Positions 14,705 to 22,734 of a stretch of 29,500 nt of DNA are shown piece by piece. Within the stretch, counting starts at the first letter, position 1. Each line of letters begins with the position of its first letter. Where the stretch lies: positions 1 to 29,500 of IMG/VR virus record IMGVR_UViG_3300028024_000023; one strand, given 5' to 3'. The DNA is from a virus. The translations under genes and the position numbers were made by a program. The notes under the pieces are model-generated. The model did not search any database, was not told the origin of the DNA, and saw only the letters and a program-made list of their open reading frames with translations.

Positions 14705-15037
14705 TCAGCCGATTAGAAGAACGTTGAAGGTCTGGTCAACGGCTGCTGAACTGGCGTGCGTCAGCGTGGCCTGCCCGTATTTCTGCGAGGAGACGTGCAG
14801 CCCGGAAATGGATGCCGTAACAGCATCGTTTGTCAGCGGCGAGAAGAAAATTCCGGTGGTTGCGCCAATCCGCGCGTCGGTGAGCGTGGTGGTGGTCGAG
14901 CTTGGCGTAAGCGTCACCTGAACCACGGCGTTCAGCTTGCCCTGCAACGCGAGATTTACGCTCTGCGCGAGCTTGCGGCGGTGCTCGACATCATTCGCCA
15001 GTGTTTCCGGTACAAGCGGATATCCCTTGATGCTCAT
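14705..15037 (-). CDS. Small structural protein, 110 aa
   Basis: The start overlaps the stop of the gp10-like gene (ATGA). The chain starts with a helical segment (ETLANDVEHRRKLAQSVNLAL), then Thr-rich beta strands (VQVTLTPSSTTTTLTD). No signal peptide, membrane helix or catalytic motif is seen. Position between the tail hub and the GNAT-like protein, and the Thr-rich beta composition, suggest a minor virion component. I do not recognise a family. Confidence 0.65.
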   Translation of the reverse strand: MSIKGYPLVPETLANDVEHRRKLAQSVNLALQGKLNAVVQVTLTPSSTTTTLTDARIGATTGIFFSPLTNDAVTASISGLHVSSQKYGQATLTHASSAAVDQTFNVLLIG

Positions 15038-16548
15038 CGCCGCCCCGACATGCTGATTTCGCTCTCAGGAACCTCGATGCCTTGCAGGTTCGTGAAGGCG
15101 CCTGTCGTCTGGATGCGTGCGCGCATGTACCGCGCGTCGGCGCGCACCGGACATTCGCCGTTTTCGTCGATCGCGCTCGCGACCGTGAATACCGGTTGGT
15201 CGATCAGGCGGTTGCGCATGCCGATCTGCACCGTCGGTGAGCCACCATCCACCATCGGGCGCGTACTGGTCAGGAACGCGCGCCGGCCCGCGCTGCCGAA
15301 TGGCTCAATTTCGACCGTATCGGCCGTCGCATTGGCCGGGTCGCCGGTGAAATAGGCCAGCTTGTGTGTCGGCGTGAATGCGCCCATCAGCACCTGGCCG
15401 CCGGTCCACACGCGCGAGTCGAGCGAGAACGGCAGCGTGTCGAGCGTGTAGCCGGTACTGTCGAGCGAATCGAGCGAGTAGCCCTGTGTGATCGCGCGAA
15501 AGATGTAGTCCGCATTGACCTGCGCGAAGCCCCATTTGTTGAGCGCCCAGTTGAAGACGATCAGTGAATCGGGAATGCCACCTGGCGAGCCATTGGACGG
15601 ATAGAGCCACATCACCAGGCGGTTGACCGGATCGACCGCGCCAATCACGTTCTGAAGGAACGATGTGTTCACGTTCGACCAGAATGTTTTGTCCACGCGG
15701 TCCACGCCGATTGGCGTCGAATTCGAGCCGTCGAACGCATAGAAGCCGTCTTCGCCGAGGTAATAGACCAGTGCGCCGAGTTGCGCGAGGCTCTTGGGTG
15801 CCGGCGTGCCGCGCACACCTTCGCATGGGTAGAAACCAAAGATTGTCGGCGAGCCCTGATACACCACGCGCCAGATCGCGCGCTCGAAGAAGATCGCGCC
15901 GTCGGCCGTGCCGAGGTTGCCGACCATTCCCATGATCCAGCCCTGATCGCCCGGAATGATCTGTGACCCCGCGAGCAGTTGCGCTTCCGTCGTCGTACCG
16001 GCGGCCGGCCATGTCGTCGGGTCATCAATCGCGCACCACTGCACGCGCTGGGGCTGCGCGCCGTTCGTGCCGTCGAACGTATTGCCGACCATGACCCAGT
16101 CGCGGATCGTCATGATGTAGCGCGCCTGCGGCGGGCTGCCCGCGAGGTCCGCAAACAGCGTGCTCGAATTCAGCACATAGGACTGGAGCGGCTCGCCCTG
16201 CGCTGCGGCGATCATGCGCTGACCGTATTGCGTGAAATTCCACCGCTCGCCGACCGGCAGTGTGTAGCCGCCGCCCTTGCTGACGTTCGCGAATGCCGTG
16301 CTGCCGGGTGCGAGCAGATAGAGGCTCGCCGCATCGCCCGCGAACAGATAGTTGTTGCCGCCGGTGTCGATCGCCATCTGCGCGCCTAGACACTGCGAGG
16401 CCAGTCCGTTCGAACTGAAGTTCGAGAGCGTGCCGACCGGGCCCCACGATTCTTTCGTGCGCGGGAACAGGTTGACCACGTTCGCGGAGGCGCCGCTCGA
16501 ATTGTTCGGCGGCAGATCAGGGGCGTAATCGGCGATCGGGAGTTGCAT
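15034..16548 (-). CDS. Tail-hub / packaged-DNA stabilisation protein (P22 gp10-like), 504 aa
   Basis: The protein starts MQLPIADYAPDLPPNNSSGA with a following NLFPR motif, typical of the family that closes the portal channel after packaging and carries tailspikes or needle. The body has repeated beta-propeller-like blades with Trp/Phe/Gly motifs (YGQRMIAAAQGE, RDWVMVGNTFDG, YLGEDGFYAFDG, VFNWALNKWGF). It overlaps the upstream adaptor by one base (TAATG). The gene order adaptor then hub is that of P22-like podoviruses. Assignment is from pattern and order, not alignment. Confidence 0.75.
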   Translation of the reverse strand: MQLPIADYAPDLPPNNSSGASANVVNLFPRTKESWGPVGTLSNFSSNGLASQCLGAQMAIDTGGNNYLFAGDAASLYLLAPGSTAFANVSKGGGYTLPVGERWNFTQYGQRMIAAAQGEPLQSYVLNSSTLFADLAGSPPQARYIMTIRDWVMVGNTFDGTNGAQPQRVQWCAIDDPTTWPAAGTTTEAQLLAGSQIIPGDQGWIMGMVGNLGTADGAIFFERAIWRVVYQGSPTIFGFYPCEGVRGTPAPKSLAQLGALVYYLGEDGFYAFDGSNSTPIGVDRVDKTFWSNVNTSFLQNVIGAVDPVNRLVMWLYPSNGSPGGIPDSLIVFNWALNKWGFAQVNADYIFRAITQGYSLDSLDSTGYTLDTLPFSLDSRVWTGGQVLMGAFTPTHKLAYFTGDPANATADTVEIEPFGSAGRRAFLTSTRPMVDGGSPTVQIGMRNRLIDQPVFTVASAIDENGECPVRADARYMRARIQTTGAFTNLQGIEVPESEISMSGRR

Positions 16549-17231
16549 TACGCAGCCACCATCGCGATAGACGAACCGGACATTTCCTCTGCGCGGTCCG
16601 TGAGAATATAGCTCTGCAACTGCTGCATGTAGAGGTCACTCCAGATGCCCAGCGCCTCCTGATCCTTGTTGAAGCGGGCCGCTGCGCGGTTGGTCGCCGC
16701 GAGCAGGATGGTCGGAATGGTGTTCACGATCCAGTTCGTGCTGTTCACCGCAGTCAGTTGCCGGGCCTTCTGCCAGTAAATCCCGGTGATCGTGTAATTG
16801 GCGTCCGGGTAAGGACCAAACACGAAATTCGCGCCCTGCCGCGCGATGTAGGCGGGCGTGCCGGAGGCGACCTGCTGCGGATATTGCGTGTAGATGAACT
16901 CCGGGTTCACGCGCTGCATTTCGAACGTGTTGCCGCTGAGCGACACGAGGGCGATCTTGAGTCCGAGATAGTCGCTGGGAACCGCTGCCGCGCCGTTGGC
17001 GATAGCGACACTCAGCGATGCCTCCATCGGCCGCACGCCGCGCCCCTGATTGCCGGCGATGATGTCGCGGTAGATATCGGCCTCGGCCATCTGGATAAAG
17101 TAGTCGATCCAGTTGCCGATGTCGGAGCGCGCAAACCAGTCCTGCACGGCCTGCTTGAGCGAGTTGTAGTCATAGACACCGGCGACGCCTGTCGGCGTGC
17201 CGCTACCGGCTGCGGGGACGAAGATGGTCAT
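16548..17231 (-). CDS. Head-tail adaptor protein, 227 aa
   Basis: An N-terminal helical domain (YDYNSLKQAVQDWFARSD, then IQMAEADIYRDI) precedes a beta insert (VPSDYLGLKIALVSLSG, FVFGPYPDANYTITGIYW) and a C-terminal helix bundle (ILLAATNRAAARFNKDQEALG). This is the layout of the phage adaptor family that attaches beneath the portal in short-tailed phages (P22 gp4 / SU10-type adaptors). The gene lies directly before the gp10-like hub gene, as expected. The start is an ATG two bases after the upstream stop. Confidence 0.75.
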   Translation of the reverse strand: MTIFVPAAGSGTPTGVAGVYDYNSLKQAVQDWFARSDIGNWIDYFIQMAEADIYRDIIAGNQGRGVRPMEASLSVAIANGAAAVPSDYLGLKIALVSLSGNTFEMQRVNPEFIYTQYPQQVASGTPAYIARQGANFVFGPYPDANYTITGIYWQKARQLTAVNSTNWIVNTIPTILLAATNRAAARFNKDQEALGIWSDLYMQQLQSYILTDRAEEMSGSSIAMVAA

Positions 17232-17233
17232 GG

Positions 17234-18274
17234 TTACTGGTACTCGTAGACGATGATGACGCCCGGAGCGCCGGCGACGCCAACCAGTGCTGACTGCGAA
17301 GCCAGATTCAGACCGGAACCCGCCCCAGCGCCATAGCCGGTTGCGAGGCCGCCGGTATTCGATCCAACACGGCCTTGACCTCCGAACCCTTTCGACGAAT
17401 TAGCTCCCGGCGCAGACACACTCACGGTGCCGGCCGTGATGACGATGCCTGACGTTGTGGCAGCAGGACCCGGCATGGAATCCATCGTCTGAGCCGCTCC
17501 GGTAACCGTAGGTGCCGCAGTGGCCGCGGTGAACCCGGTTGCCCCTGCTGCGGAATACAGCGTCCCGGCCGTGCCACCCAAGCCACCGGGGCAGGAAATC
17601 AATGACCCGAACGAGGTGGTGCCCCCTGCGCCGCCGTTGCCACTTCCCGAAGAGCCCGCCGCGCCAACCGCCCCTATGGTGATAACCGCACCTGAGAATC
17701 CGGTGGTGAACCGCGCCTTCACATAAGCACCAGCGCCGCCAGATGGACCAGTTGCGGACTGTCCTGCGCTAGTTGCCGGGATGCCACCAGAGCCACCGCC
17801 GGGCGCCTGCACTTCAACAATGACCGAGGCCGTTCCGGTTGTCGGCGTATAGGTCCCGCTGGCCGAAAAGACCTGAACGCCGATCAGTCGCCCAGGCGGA
17901 AGCGTCGATGACCCATTGCCACCCTGCGCCACCGACAACGGCGTGCTGAGACCGGAGAGCGACGTGATATTGGCGTTCGCACCAGAGGTCGCGATGTTCG
18001 AGTTGCAGCCGAACCCGGAGCCATTCGTCCATTGCAGCGCCTGCGCCGCGCCGTTGCAGCCAGTGACCGTGATCGCCGTAGGACTTGCGCTCGAACCCGT
18101 CGCATTGCCGACCACCGTATTCGCCGCCTGTGCCGCGAGACTCGCTAGCCCGACATTGCCCGTAGCCGTGAACGTGCCCTGCACCGTGAGATTGTTGAAC
18201 GTGGGCGACGGATAGCTCTGGCCGAACGCCAGCAGCGGCAGCAGGAGCGCCGCGACAAGGATTTTCTTCAGCAT
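17234..18274 (-). CDS. Gly-rich tail adhesin with an N-terminal signal peptide, 346 aa
   Basis: The first 18 residues (MLKKILVAALLLPLLAFG) form a textbook Sec signal peptide, which is unusual for a phage tail protein. They are followed by NLTVQGTFTATG and SLSVAQGG, motifs of tail-fibre shafts. From about residue 150 the chain is a Gly-rich domain (APGGGSGG, SSGSGNGGAGG) ending APGVIIVYEYQ, the pattern of glycine-rich receptor-binding tips. It lies two bases from the adaptor gene and follows the Ig/CNA-like gene. It could be a fibre tip, or an exported protein decorating the host or the phage. Confidence 0.7.
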   Translation of the reverse strand: MLKKILVAALLLPLLAFGQSYPSPTFNNLTVQGTFTATGNVGLASLAAQAANTVVGNATGSSASPTAITVTGCNGAAQALQWTNGSGFGCNSNIATSGANANITSLSGLSTPLSVAQGGNGSSTLPPGRLIGVQVFSASGTYTPTTGTASVIVEVQAPGGGSGGIPATSAGQSATGPSGGAGAYVKARFTTGFSGAVITIGAVGAAGSSGSGNGGAGGTTSFGSLISCPGGLGGTAGTLYSAAGATGFTAATAAPTVTGAAQTMDSMPGPAATTSGIVITAGTVSVSAPGANSSKGFGGQGRVGSNTGGLATGYGAGAGSGLNLASQSALVGVAGAPGVIIVYEYQ

Positions 18275-18275
18275 G

Positions 18276-18614
18276 TCAGCTCACAGAAATCACGCCGCCG
18301 TTATTCCAGAGCTTCCCGGAAGACGAGGGCAAAGTGGTGGAGAGATCGGCAGGCAACGCATCAACGAGCAGGATGTCGTTCAGCGTCGCGGTCTGGATAT
18401 TCGAGCCGCTGATCACAAGCTGATAGCGGCCGTCGGCAGCATAGAAGGCGAATGCGCCAGTCGTGTCCGTCGTCAGCGGGTTTGCCGCGGGGGTGACGCC
18501 GTTATCCGAATAGATCGTGGCCGCGACGCTGGCCGGGTAGGTGTTCACCTGAACCGACGCATTCGCCACCGGGGCGCCCGTCAGATCGGCCACGGCATTG
18601 ACGTACTTTTGCAT
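18276..18614 (-). CDS. Tail accessory protein with CNA-B/carboxypeptidase-regulatory-like fold, 112 aa
   Basis: The pattern ADLTGAPVANASVQVN, then TTDTTGAFAFYAADGRYQLVISG, is that of prealbumin-like beta-sandwich domains (CNA-B or carboxypeptidase-regulatory) often found in phage fibres and adhesins. It has no signal peptide. The gene begins one base before the stop of the 98-aa gene ends (TGATG) and is separated by one base from the signal-peptide adhesin, so the three are a translation-coupled set. It probably joins or extends the fibre. Confidence 0.7.
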   Translation of the reverse strand: MQKYVNAVADLTGAPVANASVQVNTYPASVAATIYSDNGVTPAANPLTTDTTGAFAFYAADGRYQLVISGSNIQTATLNDILLVDALPADLSTTLPSSSGKLWNNGGVISVS

Positions 18615-18910
18615 CAGATCACCCGATTGGTGGTGCGAAACCTGGCGTATTCCGGGCCTCTGAGGATCTTCATGACCAGCGGCCAGTGGTCCGGGTCCTG
18701 ATAGTCCCAGCCGTATTTGGTCCTGATGTCGAGCAGGACAGACGCCGGAATACGCATGACGTGCTTGAACTCGCCCATCTTCTCGAACTCGCCCTCGGCC
18801 GCGCGCTTCGCATGGGTATAGGCGAGAAGCGACTCCACATCCTCCGAATACCTGACGTGGATTTTGTCGTCTTCCTCGTGGTAGGTCGTGCGCATGCCGT
18901 AATCAGACAT
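18614..18910 (-). CDS. Hypothetical protein of the tail-fibre block, 98 aa
   Basis: The ATG at 18910 has GGAG seven bases upstream, favouring it over the longer frame from 18961 that runs into the tailspike gene. The product is soluble, charged and helical (SLLAYTHAKRAAEGEFEKMG, FKHVMRIPASVLLDI, YARFRTTNRVI), unlike a fibre; a small cytosolic assembly helper or chaperone is plausible from position. I recognise no defined domain. Confidence 0.6.
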   Translation of the reverse strand: MSDYGMRTTYHEEDDKIHVRYSEDVESLLAYTHAKRAAEGEFEKMGEFKHVMRIPASVLLDIRTKYGWDYQDPDHWPLVMKILRGPEYARFRTTNRVI

Positions 18911-18948
18911 TCGAAGCTCCGTTGCAGGTGCCGATGATGGAGGCCATG

Positions 18949-20715
18949 TCAATACACCCATGATCCTTTGGCGACCATGGCCGCGCTATCCCAGTAGAAC
19001 TCGATCAGTAGCGTCGAATTGGCCGCGATGGATGTGGGAGCCCCACTCGGGAACTGAGCGGTCGGCCATTTGTATTTCACATCCCACGTTCCGATCGTGA
19101 ATGCGCCGCCTGTGCTGTTGACCAGCCGCAGCGTCCAACCCGGTCGCCCGAGCGGCACGAGCGGCTGGAATAGCGTTATCGACGTGATATTCCCGGTCAC
19201 GTTGACGAACTGGTTTTGCTGGCCGATCGTCGTGTTGTGGCTGAAGGCCGCGTTGTATGCGCGGTTCACCTCAGTCTTTCCAAGCGGCTCAAACGCGCCA
19301 ATGAGCAGCATGGTTCCGCTGCTATCGACGCATCGATATCGGACAAGCGTCCCAATCCCGACGAACTGCGGTGTATTCGCGGCAAGCTGTACGGTCGAGA
19401 AGTTGTCGTTGATCTGGACCCAGAACTCCTGCCCGAGCTTCGCACCCGTCACGGCGGTGATATTGAATGCGCCGGTGTTGGCCGTCTTGTAGACCTGAGC
19501 ACGCGCGGAGACATTGACCGTGGCCGTAGCTGCGGGGATCGTCAGTGACTGGATTTCAAGACCGACTGCGGTGCCGCCAACAATCAGGTCTGCGTCGATC
19601 TGCATATCCTGCACGGCGAATCCGCCCTGCTGAAGGCTCCCCGTCGTGTCGGCGCTGATGTTGTTGTTGGTGTAGTTGGTGCCGCCCACGGTCCCCGCTG
19701 TGCCGTTTCCGCCCGTCGAGCCGCGGATGCGCAGACTGCCGCAGGTGACCACGCGAATACCGTTCCACGCGTTCGCTGAGAACTCGGTATCAATGAGCAC
19801 GTCTTGCGTGAGCAGGCGGGTTTGCCCTGCCGCGCCGGAGCCGGGCAATACTGTGGTTTCGATCGTCACCTCGTCGCCGATCATCAGCCCGTGCTGCAGG
19901 GCACCCGAATAGCTGCCGCCGATGAAGCGGATATTCTTGGCCGGAAGCACGCCATTCGCGTTCGTGATGCTGCGCGTATCGCGGCTATAGACGTGAGCGC
20001 CATAAGCCACGCGCTGCCCAACCACACAGTCCACGAACTCCACGTTCTGGGCGCGGCTGTACAGCGCATTGCCGTTGATGTTGTCCGACACAGCGACGTA
20101 CGCTTGCGATGTGATGTCGTGCGCGATCATGTTGCGCACAACCACATTCAGGGCCTTGATAGCGACCCCGTTCGGGCCCCCATGCATTTCCCCGTTTTCG
20201 ATCAGATGGCCGCCACCCGTCGCGCCATTCGGATCGCTGTTGCTTTGCTCGAAGAGATAGTTGTGGTTCGCGGCGAACGTGATCAGCCCATCGCAGTGGA
20301 TGGATTGGGTGGTTGGGCCGATACCCTGCACCCCATTCCCTGCTACGTTGGTGGCCCATACCCCGAAGTTGCGCAGGGTCACGTTCTGTTTGCCGCCTAC
20401 ATCGATAACCGCAGAGCCGCTGCCTTTCAGGATGGCGCCGCCCGAGAACGTGCCGCCGCCAGAACCGTCCATCGTGTACGTTGGCGTGATCCCGGTAAGC
20501 TCGCAATTTGGCGGCGGCTTGAAGCCATCGGTTACTGTCACGTCATATAAGCCCGTCGGCAGAAAGACCTTCTTCGTCAGGTAAAGCAGGTTGTATAGGC
20601 CAGTCGCGACGTTCGTCGCGCCAGTAATGTCGATACCCGAACCCGCCGCGTTCACGCCGGGGAGCGAATTATTGGTAGCCAGCCCCCACTTGTAGATATC
20701 GACCGGGAAGCTCAT
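18949..20715 (-). CDS. Tailspike with right-handed beta-helix, 588 aa
   Basis: The central part (about residues 70-390) is a parallel beta-helix: repeated turns with Asn/Gly/Asp at corners (NVTLRNFGVWATN, VVVRNMIAHDI, NVEFVDCVVG, NIRFIGGSYSG), as in pectate-lyase-like tailspikes that bind or cleave surface polysaccharide. The C-terminal approximately 190 residues are beta-rich and probably trimerise. No S74 domain is present. Acidic residues that might be catalytic cannot be chosen without a structure. The start overlaps the stop of the 67-aa gene (ATGA). It is the probable primary receptor-binding enzyme. Confidence 0.8.
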   Translation of the reverse strand: MSFPVDIYKWGLATNNSLPGVNAAGSGIDITGATNVATGLYNLLYLTKKVFLPTGLYDVTVTDGFKPPPNCELTGITPTYTMDGSGGGTFSGGAILKGSGSAVIDVGGKQNVTLRNFGVWATNVAGNGVQGIGPTTQSIHCDGLITFAANHNYLFEQSNSDPNGATGGGHLIENGEMHGGPNGVAIKALNVVVRNMIAHDITSQAYVAVSDNINGNALYSRAQNVEFVDCVVGQRVAYGAHVYSRDTRSITNANGVLPAKNIRFIGGSYSGALQHGLMIGDEVTIETTVLPGSGAAGQTRLLTQDVLIDTEFSANAWNGIRVVTCGSLRIRGSTGGNGTAGTVGGTNYTNNNISADTTGSLQQGGFAVQDMQIDADLIVGGTAVGLEIQSLTIPAATATVNVSARAQVYKTANTGAFNITAVTGAKLGQEFWVQINDNFSTVQLAANTPQFVGIGTLVRYRCVDSSGTMLLIGAFEPLGKTEVNRAYNAAFSHNTTIGQQNQFVNVTGNITSITLFQPLVPLGRPGWTLRLVNSTGGAFTIGTWDVKYKWPTAQFPSGAPTSIAANSTLLIEFYWDSAAMVAKGSWVY

Positions 20716-20915
20716 TGCTTCTCCCAGCCGCTTTCGTGCGTCAGGTTCGAGCCGGTGTACGTGTAGGTCTTGACGTAGGAGTTCACGCCATCGCTAACCT
20801 TGTCGGTCACGATCTGGTTGCTGCCGTTGTACGTGTAATCGTGCGCCATCGAATCCGGGTCGAACCAGAAACGGCCCGACGTATCCATGACGACTTTTCT
20901 GATGCTTTGGACCAT
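20712..20915 (-). CDS. Small protein preceding the tailspike, 67 aa
   Basis: The short beta-rich chain (TSGRFWFDPDSMAHDYTYNG, then YVKTYTYTGSNLTHE) has two copies of a Y-T-Y-(N/T)-G-S-N motif, like the repeat of RHS/YD-type or fibre strands. It overlaps the tailspike start (ATGA), suggesting coupled translation. Its start lies only about 11 bases after the T tract of a terminator, so it is reached by read-through or by a promoter I could not identify. An internal ATG at 20888 is an alternative start. Possibly a spike-attachment piece. Confidence 0.55.
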   Translation of the reverse strand: MVQSIRKVVMDTSGRFWFDPDSMAHDYTYNGSNQIVTDKVSDGVNSYVKTYTYTGSNLTHESGWEKQ

Positions 20916-20926
20916 TTCGGCGCCCC

Positions 20927-20955
20927 AAAAAAAATGGGCGACCCGAAGGCCGCCC
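20927..20955 (-). terminator. Intrinsic terminator after the decoration gene
   Basis: An eight-pair stem (20936-20943 with 20948-20955) closes a four-base loop and is followed on the minus strand by C, A and eight T (20927-20934). One G-U pair is possible only in the minus-strand RNA, which sets the orientation. Confidence 0.85.
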
Positions 20956-20978
20956 CAAGTTGCCGCGAGGAGATTCGT

Positions 20979-21674
20979 TTAGCTATCCGTGCCCACGCCG
21001 ACAGCCTGAAGCGTGGCTGCCGTGAGACTCGTAACGGTCACGATGAAGTCGCGCCAGGTGTTCTGTGCGATCGACATCGTTCCGGTCAGCGTCCATCCGG
21101 TGTTGGTCGTCACGGTCCATGCGAAGTTGGCGCTTGACCTGTTGAGGATGCGCAGGCGGTACGTCGAGCCCACCGCCGGCGCATACATCGACTGAAGCAG
21201 GTTCGCGACAGTCGGAAGTTGGGCGTTCGCGCCCGCGCCAAGCGTGCCGGTCAATGCGAGATCGACCGTTGCCTCGCCGCCGGTGACATTCGCTGCGGTC
21301 AGCGTTGCGCCCGATGTGGCCGTGTTCGTGTTGTATGCCGCCATCTGCGGGCTATCCAGCAGACACTGCCACGCGCCCGGCGCGGCCTCGATGAACGTCG
21401 CCGACGAGTTGGCCGGCATCGCCACGCCGGTCGCAGCGGCAACGCCATTGACCGTATCCGAGCCATAGCCATAGACCTGAATCGGATTCGCCGTGTTGTT
21501 GATGAGGAAAACCTTGTCGGTGCCCGAGCCGATCTGCGGCAGCAGAACGCCGTCGCCGAAGTTCGTGCCGGCCGTCGCTGCGGTCGAGGTGTTGACGGTC
21601 GTAATGTCCGCCGTGATCTGCGTGGCGCCTGCCTGAGTGCGCGTGGTGCCTGCTGCAATTACGCTGCCTGCCAT
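20979..21674 (-). CDS. Probable head decoration or cement protein, 231 aa
   Basis: The gene follows the major capsid gene and begins with a strong site (GAAGGAG). The chain is Thr/Ala/Gly-rich and beta-like. Residues about 50-105 (KVFLINNTANPIQVYGYGSD, then GVAMPANSSATFIEAAPGAW) match a motif recurrent in phage head-decoration and outer-capsid proteins. The C-terminal half has further strands (STYRLRILNRSSANFAWTV). No signal peptide or membrane helix. It is enclosed by two intrinsic terminators, as expected for a protein needed in large, controlled amounts. Confidence 0.7.
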   Translation of the reverse strand: MAGSVIAAGTTRTQAGATQITADITTVNTSTAATAGTNFGDGVLLPQIGSGTDKVFLINNTANPIQVYGYGSDTVNGVAAATGVAMPANSSATFIEAAPGAWQCLLDSPQMAAYNTNTATSGATLTAANVTGGEATVDLALTGTLGAGANAQLPTVANLLQSMYAPAVGSTYRLRILNRSSANFAWTVTTNTGWTLTGTMSIAQNTWRDFIVTVTSLTAATLQAVGVGTDS

Positions 21675-21696
21675 GATCCTGCTCCTTCAGTGTCCG

Positions 21697-21726
21697 GAAA
21701 AGATGGGGCGACCGGAGCCGCCCCAT
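21697..21726 (-). terminator. Leaky intrinsic terminator after the capsid gene
   Basis: ATGGGGCG (21703-21710) pairs with CGCCCCAT (21719-21726), with further inner pairs; on the minus strand it is followed by CTTTTC. The short T tract suggests partial termination, leaving some read-through to the decoration gene. Confidence 0.65.
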
Positions 21727-21741
21727 TCCCTGCTTTCAGCT

Positions 21742-22722
21742 TCAACCGCCCGTATCGGTGATGAGGCCGTGCGCCTTCTCATTACCCACTTCCAGCGTGT
21801 AATCGACAAGCAGCATCTTCTTGTCGCTGTCGCCGGTCTTCGCGAGCGGCGTGGTCTGGAACGGGCGCAGATAGGCGACGCGCAGGTAGTTCGGGTTGAT
21901 GAAGAAGCAGTCTTTCGACTGCGCGAGGAAGATGTCCGGAATGATCTTCACGTCGCCGAAGTCGGACTGGTAGACATCGACCGCGGTCTTCAGCGTCTTG
22001 TCTTCCACTTCGATAAAACGCGTGCCGGGGCCAGCGAAACCCGAGATGATCTGCTTGTTCACCGGCGAGACCACTGCGTATTCCGGCGATTCGCCCGATG
22101 CCGTGAAGATCTTCTGCAGAACCGACTTGACCATCGTTTCGGTGAGCGTCGCGGTCGCGCTGTTGTACGTGCGCGCGCTCGATCCGTCGGTCCAACCGTT
22201 GGCGTTCAGCGTCGGATTCGCGCCCGACGGCGAGCCGCCGGTCTGGAACACCGTGTTGGTGTACAGCCAGCAGGGCAAGCCGCCCATCTTCGCCGCGACA
22301 GACGAGCTACCGGCCGCCTTGGCGCTGTTGTAGGTCAGAATGCCCTCGATGTCGCGCTTCAGTTCCTTCGACTTCTTCATGAGCTGGTAGCCCATCTTGT
22401 TCGTGCCACCCGCAGCCACGACAGCCTGCGATTTGCCCGAAAGCTGGACAACCTTGTTCGACGTTTGCACGTAGTTACCCATGCGTGCCGTCGGCGCGAG
22501 CACCTGAGCGCTCGGGTCATCGCCTTCGACCTGGGCGTTGGAGAGGTTCTGCGCCGCCAGCGAGTCGGTATCCCACTCGTGGTTGTTCTGCGTGGCCTTG
22601 TTCTTCTTCGTCATGTTCAGGATCGGCGTCTTGAACGGATCGACGTTGAAGATGAGATTCGAGAGGTCTTCCCGAATGTTGGTTTGCGTGTACGTCTGGT
22701 AGGTATTCGACGGTACGGACAT
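21742..22722 (-). CDS. Major capsid protein, 326 aa
   Basis: The protein forms the icosahedral head. The pattern is that of the SU10-type (formerly DUF5309) HK97-fold capsid family: TNIREDLSNLIFNVDPFKTP near the N-terminus, NHEWDTDSLA, the E-loop-like stretch GNYVQTSNKVVQLSG and the spine helix TNKMGYQLMKKSKELKRDIEG. It starts with AAGGAG seven bases upstream, 12 bases after the scaffold stop. Length fits the family and there is no N-terminal prohead-protease region, in keeping with a separate scaffold gene. Confidence 0.9.
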   Translation of the reverse strand: MSVPSNTYQTYTQTNIREDLSNLIFNVDPFKTPILNMTKKNKATQNNHEWDTDSLAAQNLSNAQVEGDDPSAQVLAPTARMGNYVQTSNKVVQLSGKSQAVVAAGGTNKMGYQLMKKSKELKRDIEGILTYNSAKAAGSSSVAAKMGGLPCWLYTNTVFQTGGSPSGANPTLNANGWTDGSSARTYNSATATLTETMVKSVLQKIFTASGESPEYAVVSPVNKQIISGFAGPGTRFIEVEDKTLKTAVDVYQSDFGDVKIIPDIFLAQSKDCFFINPNYLRVAYLRPFQTTPLAKTGDSDKKMLLVDYTLEVGNEKAHGLITDTGG

Positions 22723-22734
22723 TTCAAGCTCCTT

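Noticed and set aside
17520-17726. Diversity-generating retroelement variable region in the adhesin
   Set aside because: No reverse transcriptase or template repeat is visible in the window, and the low complexity is explained by Gly/Ala coding.
20921-20934. A8 tract as a programmed frameshift slippery site
   Set aside because: It lies between genes and forms the T tract of a minus-strand terminator.
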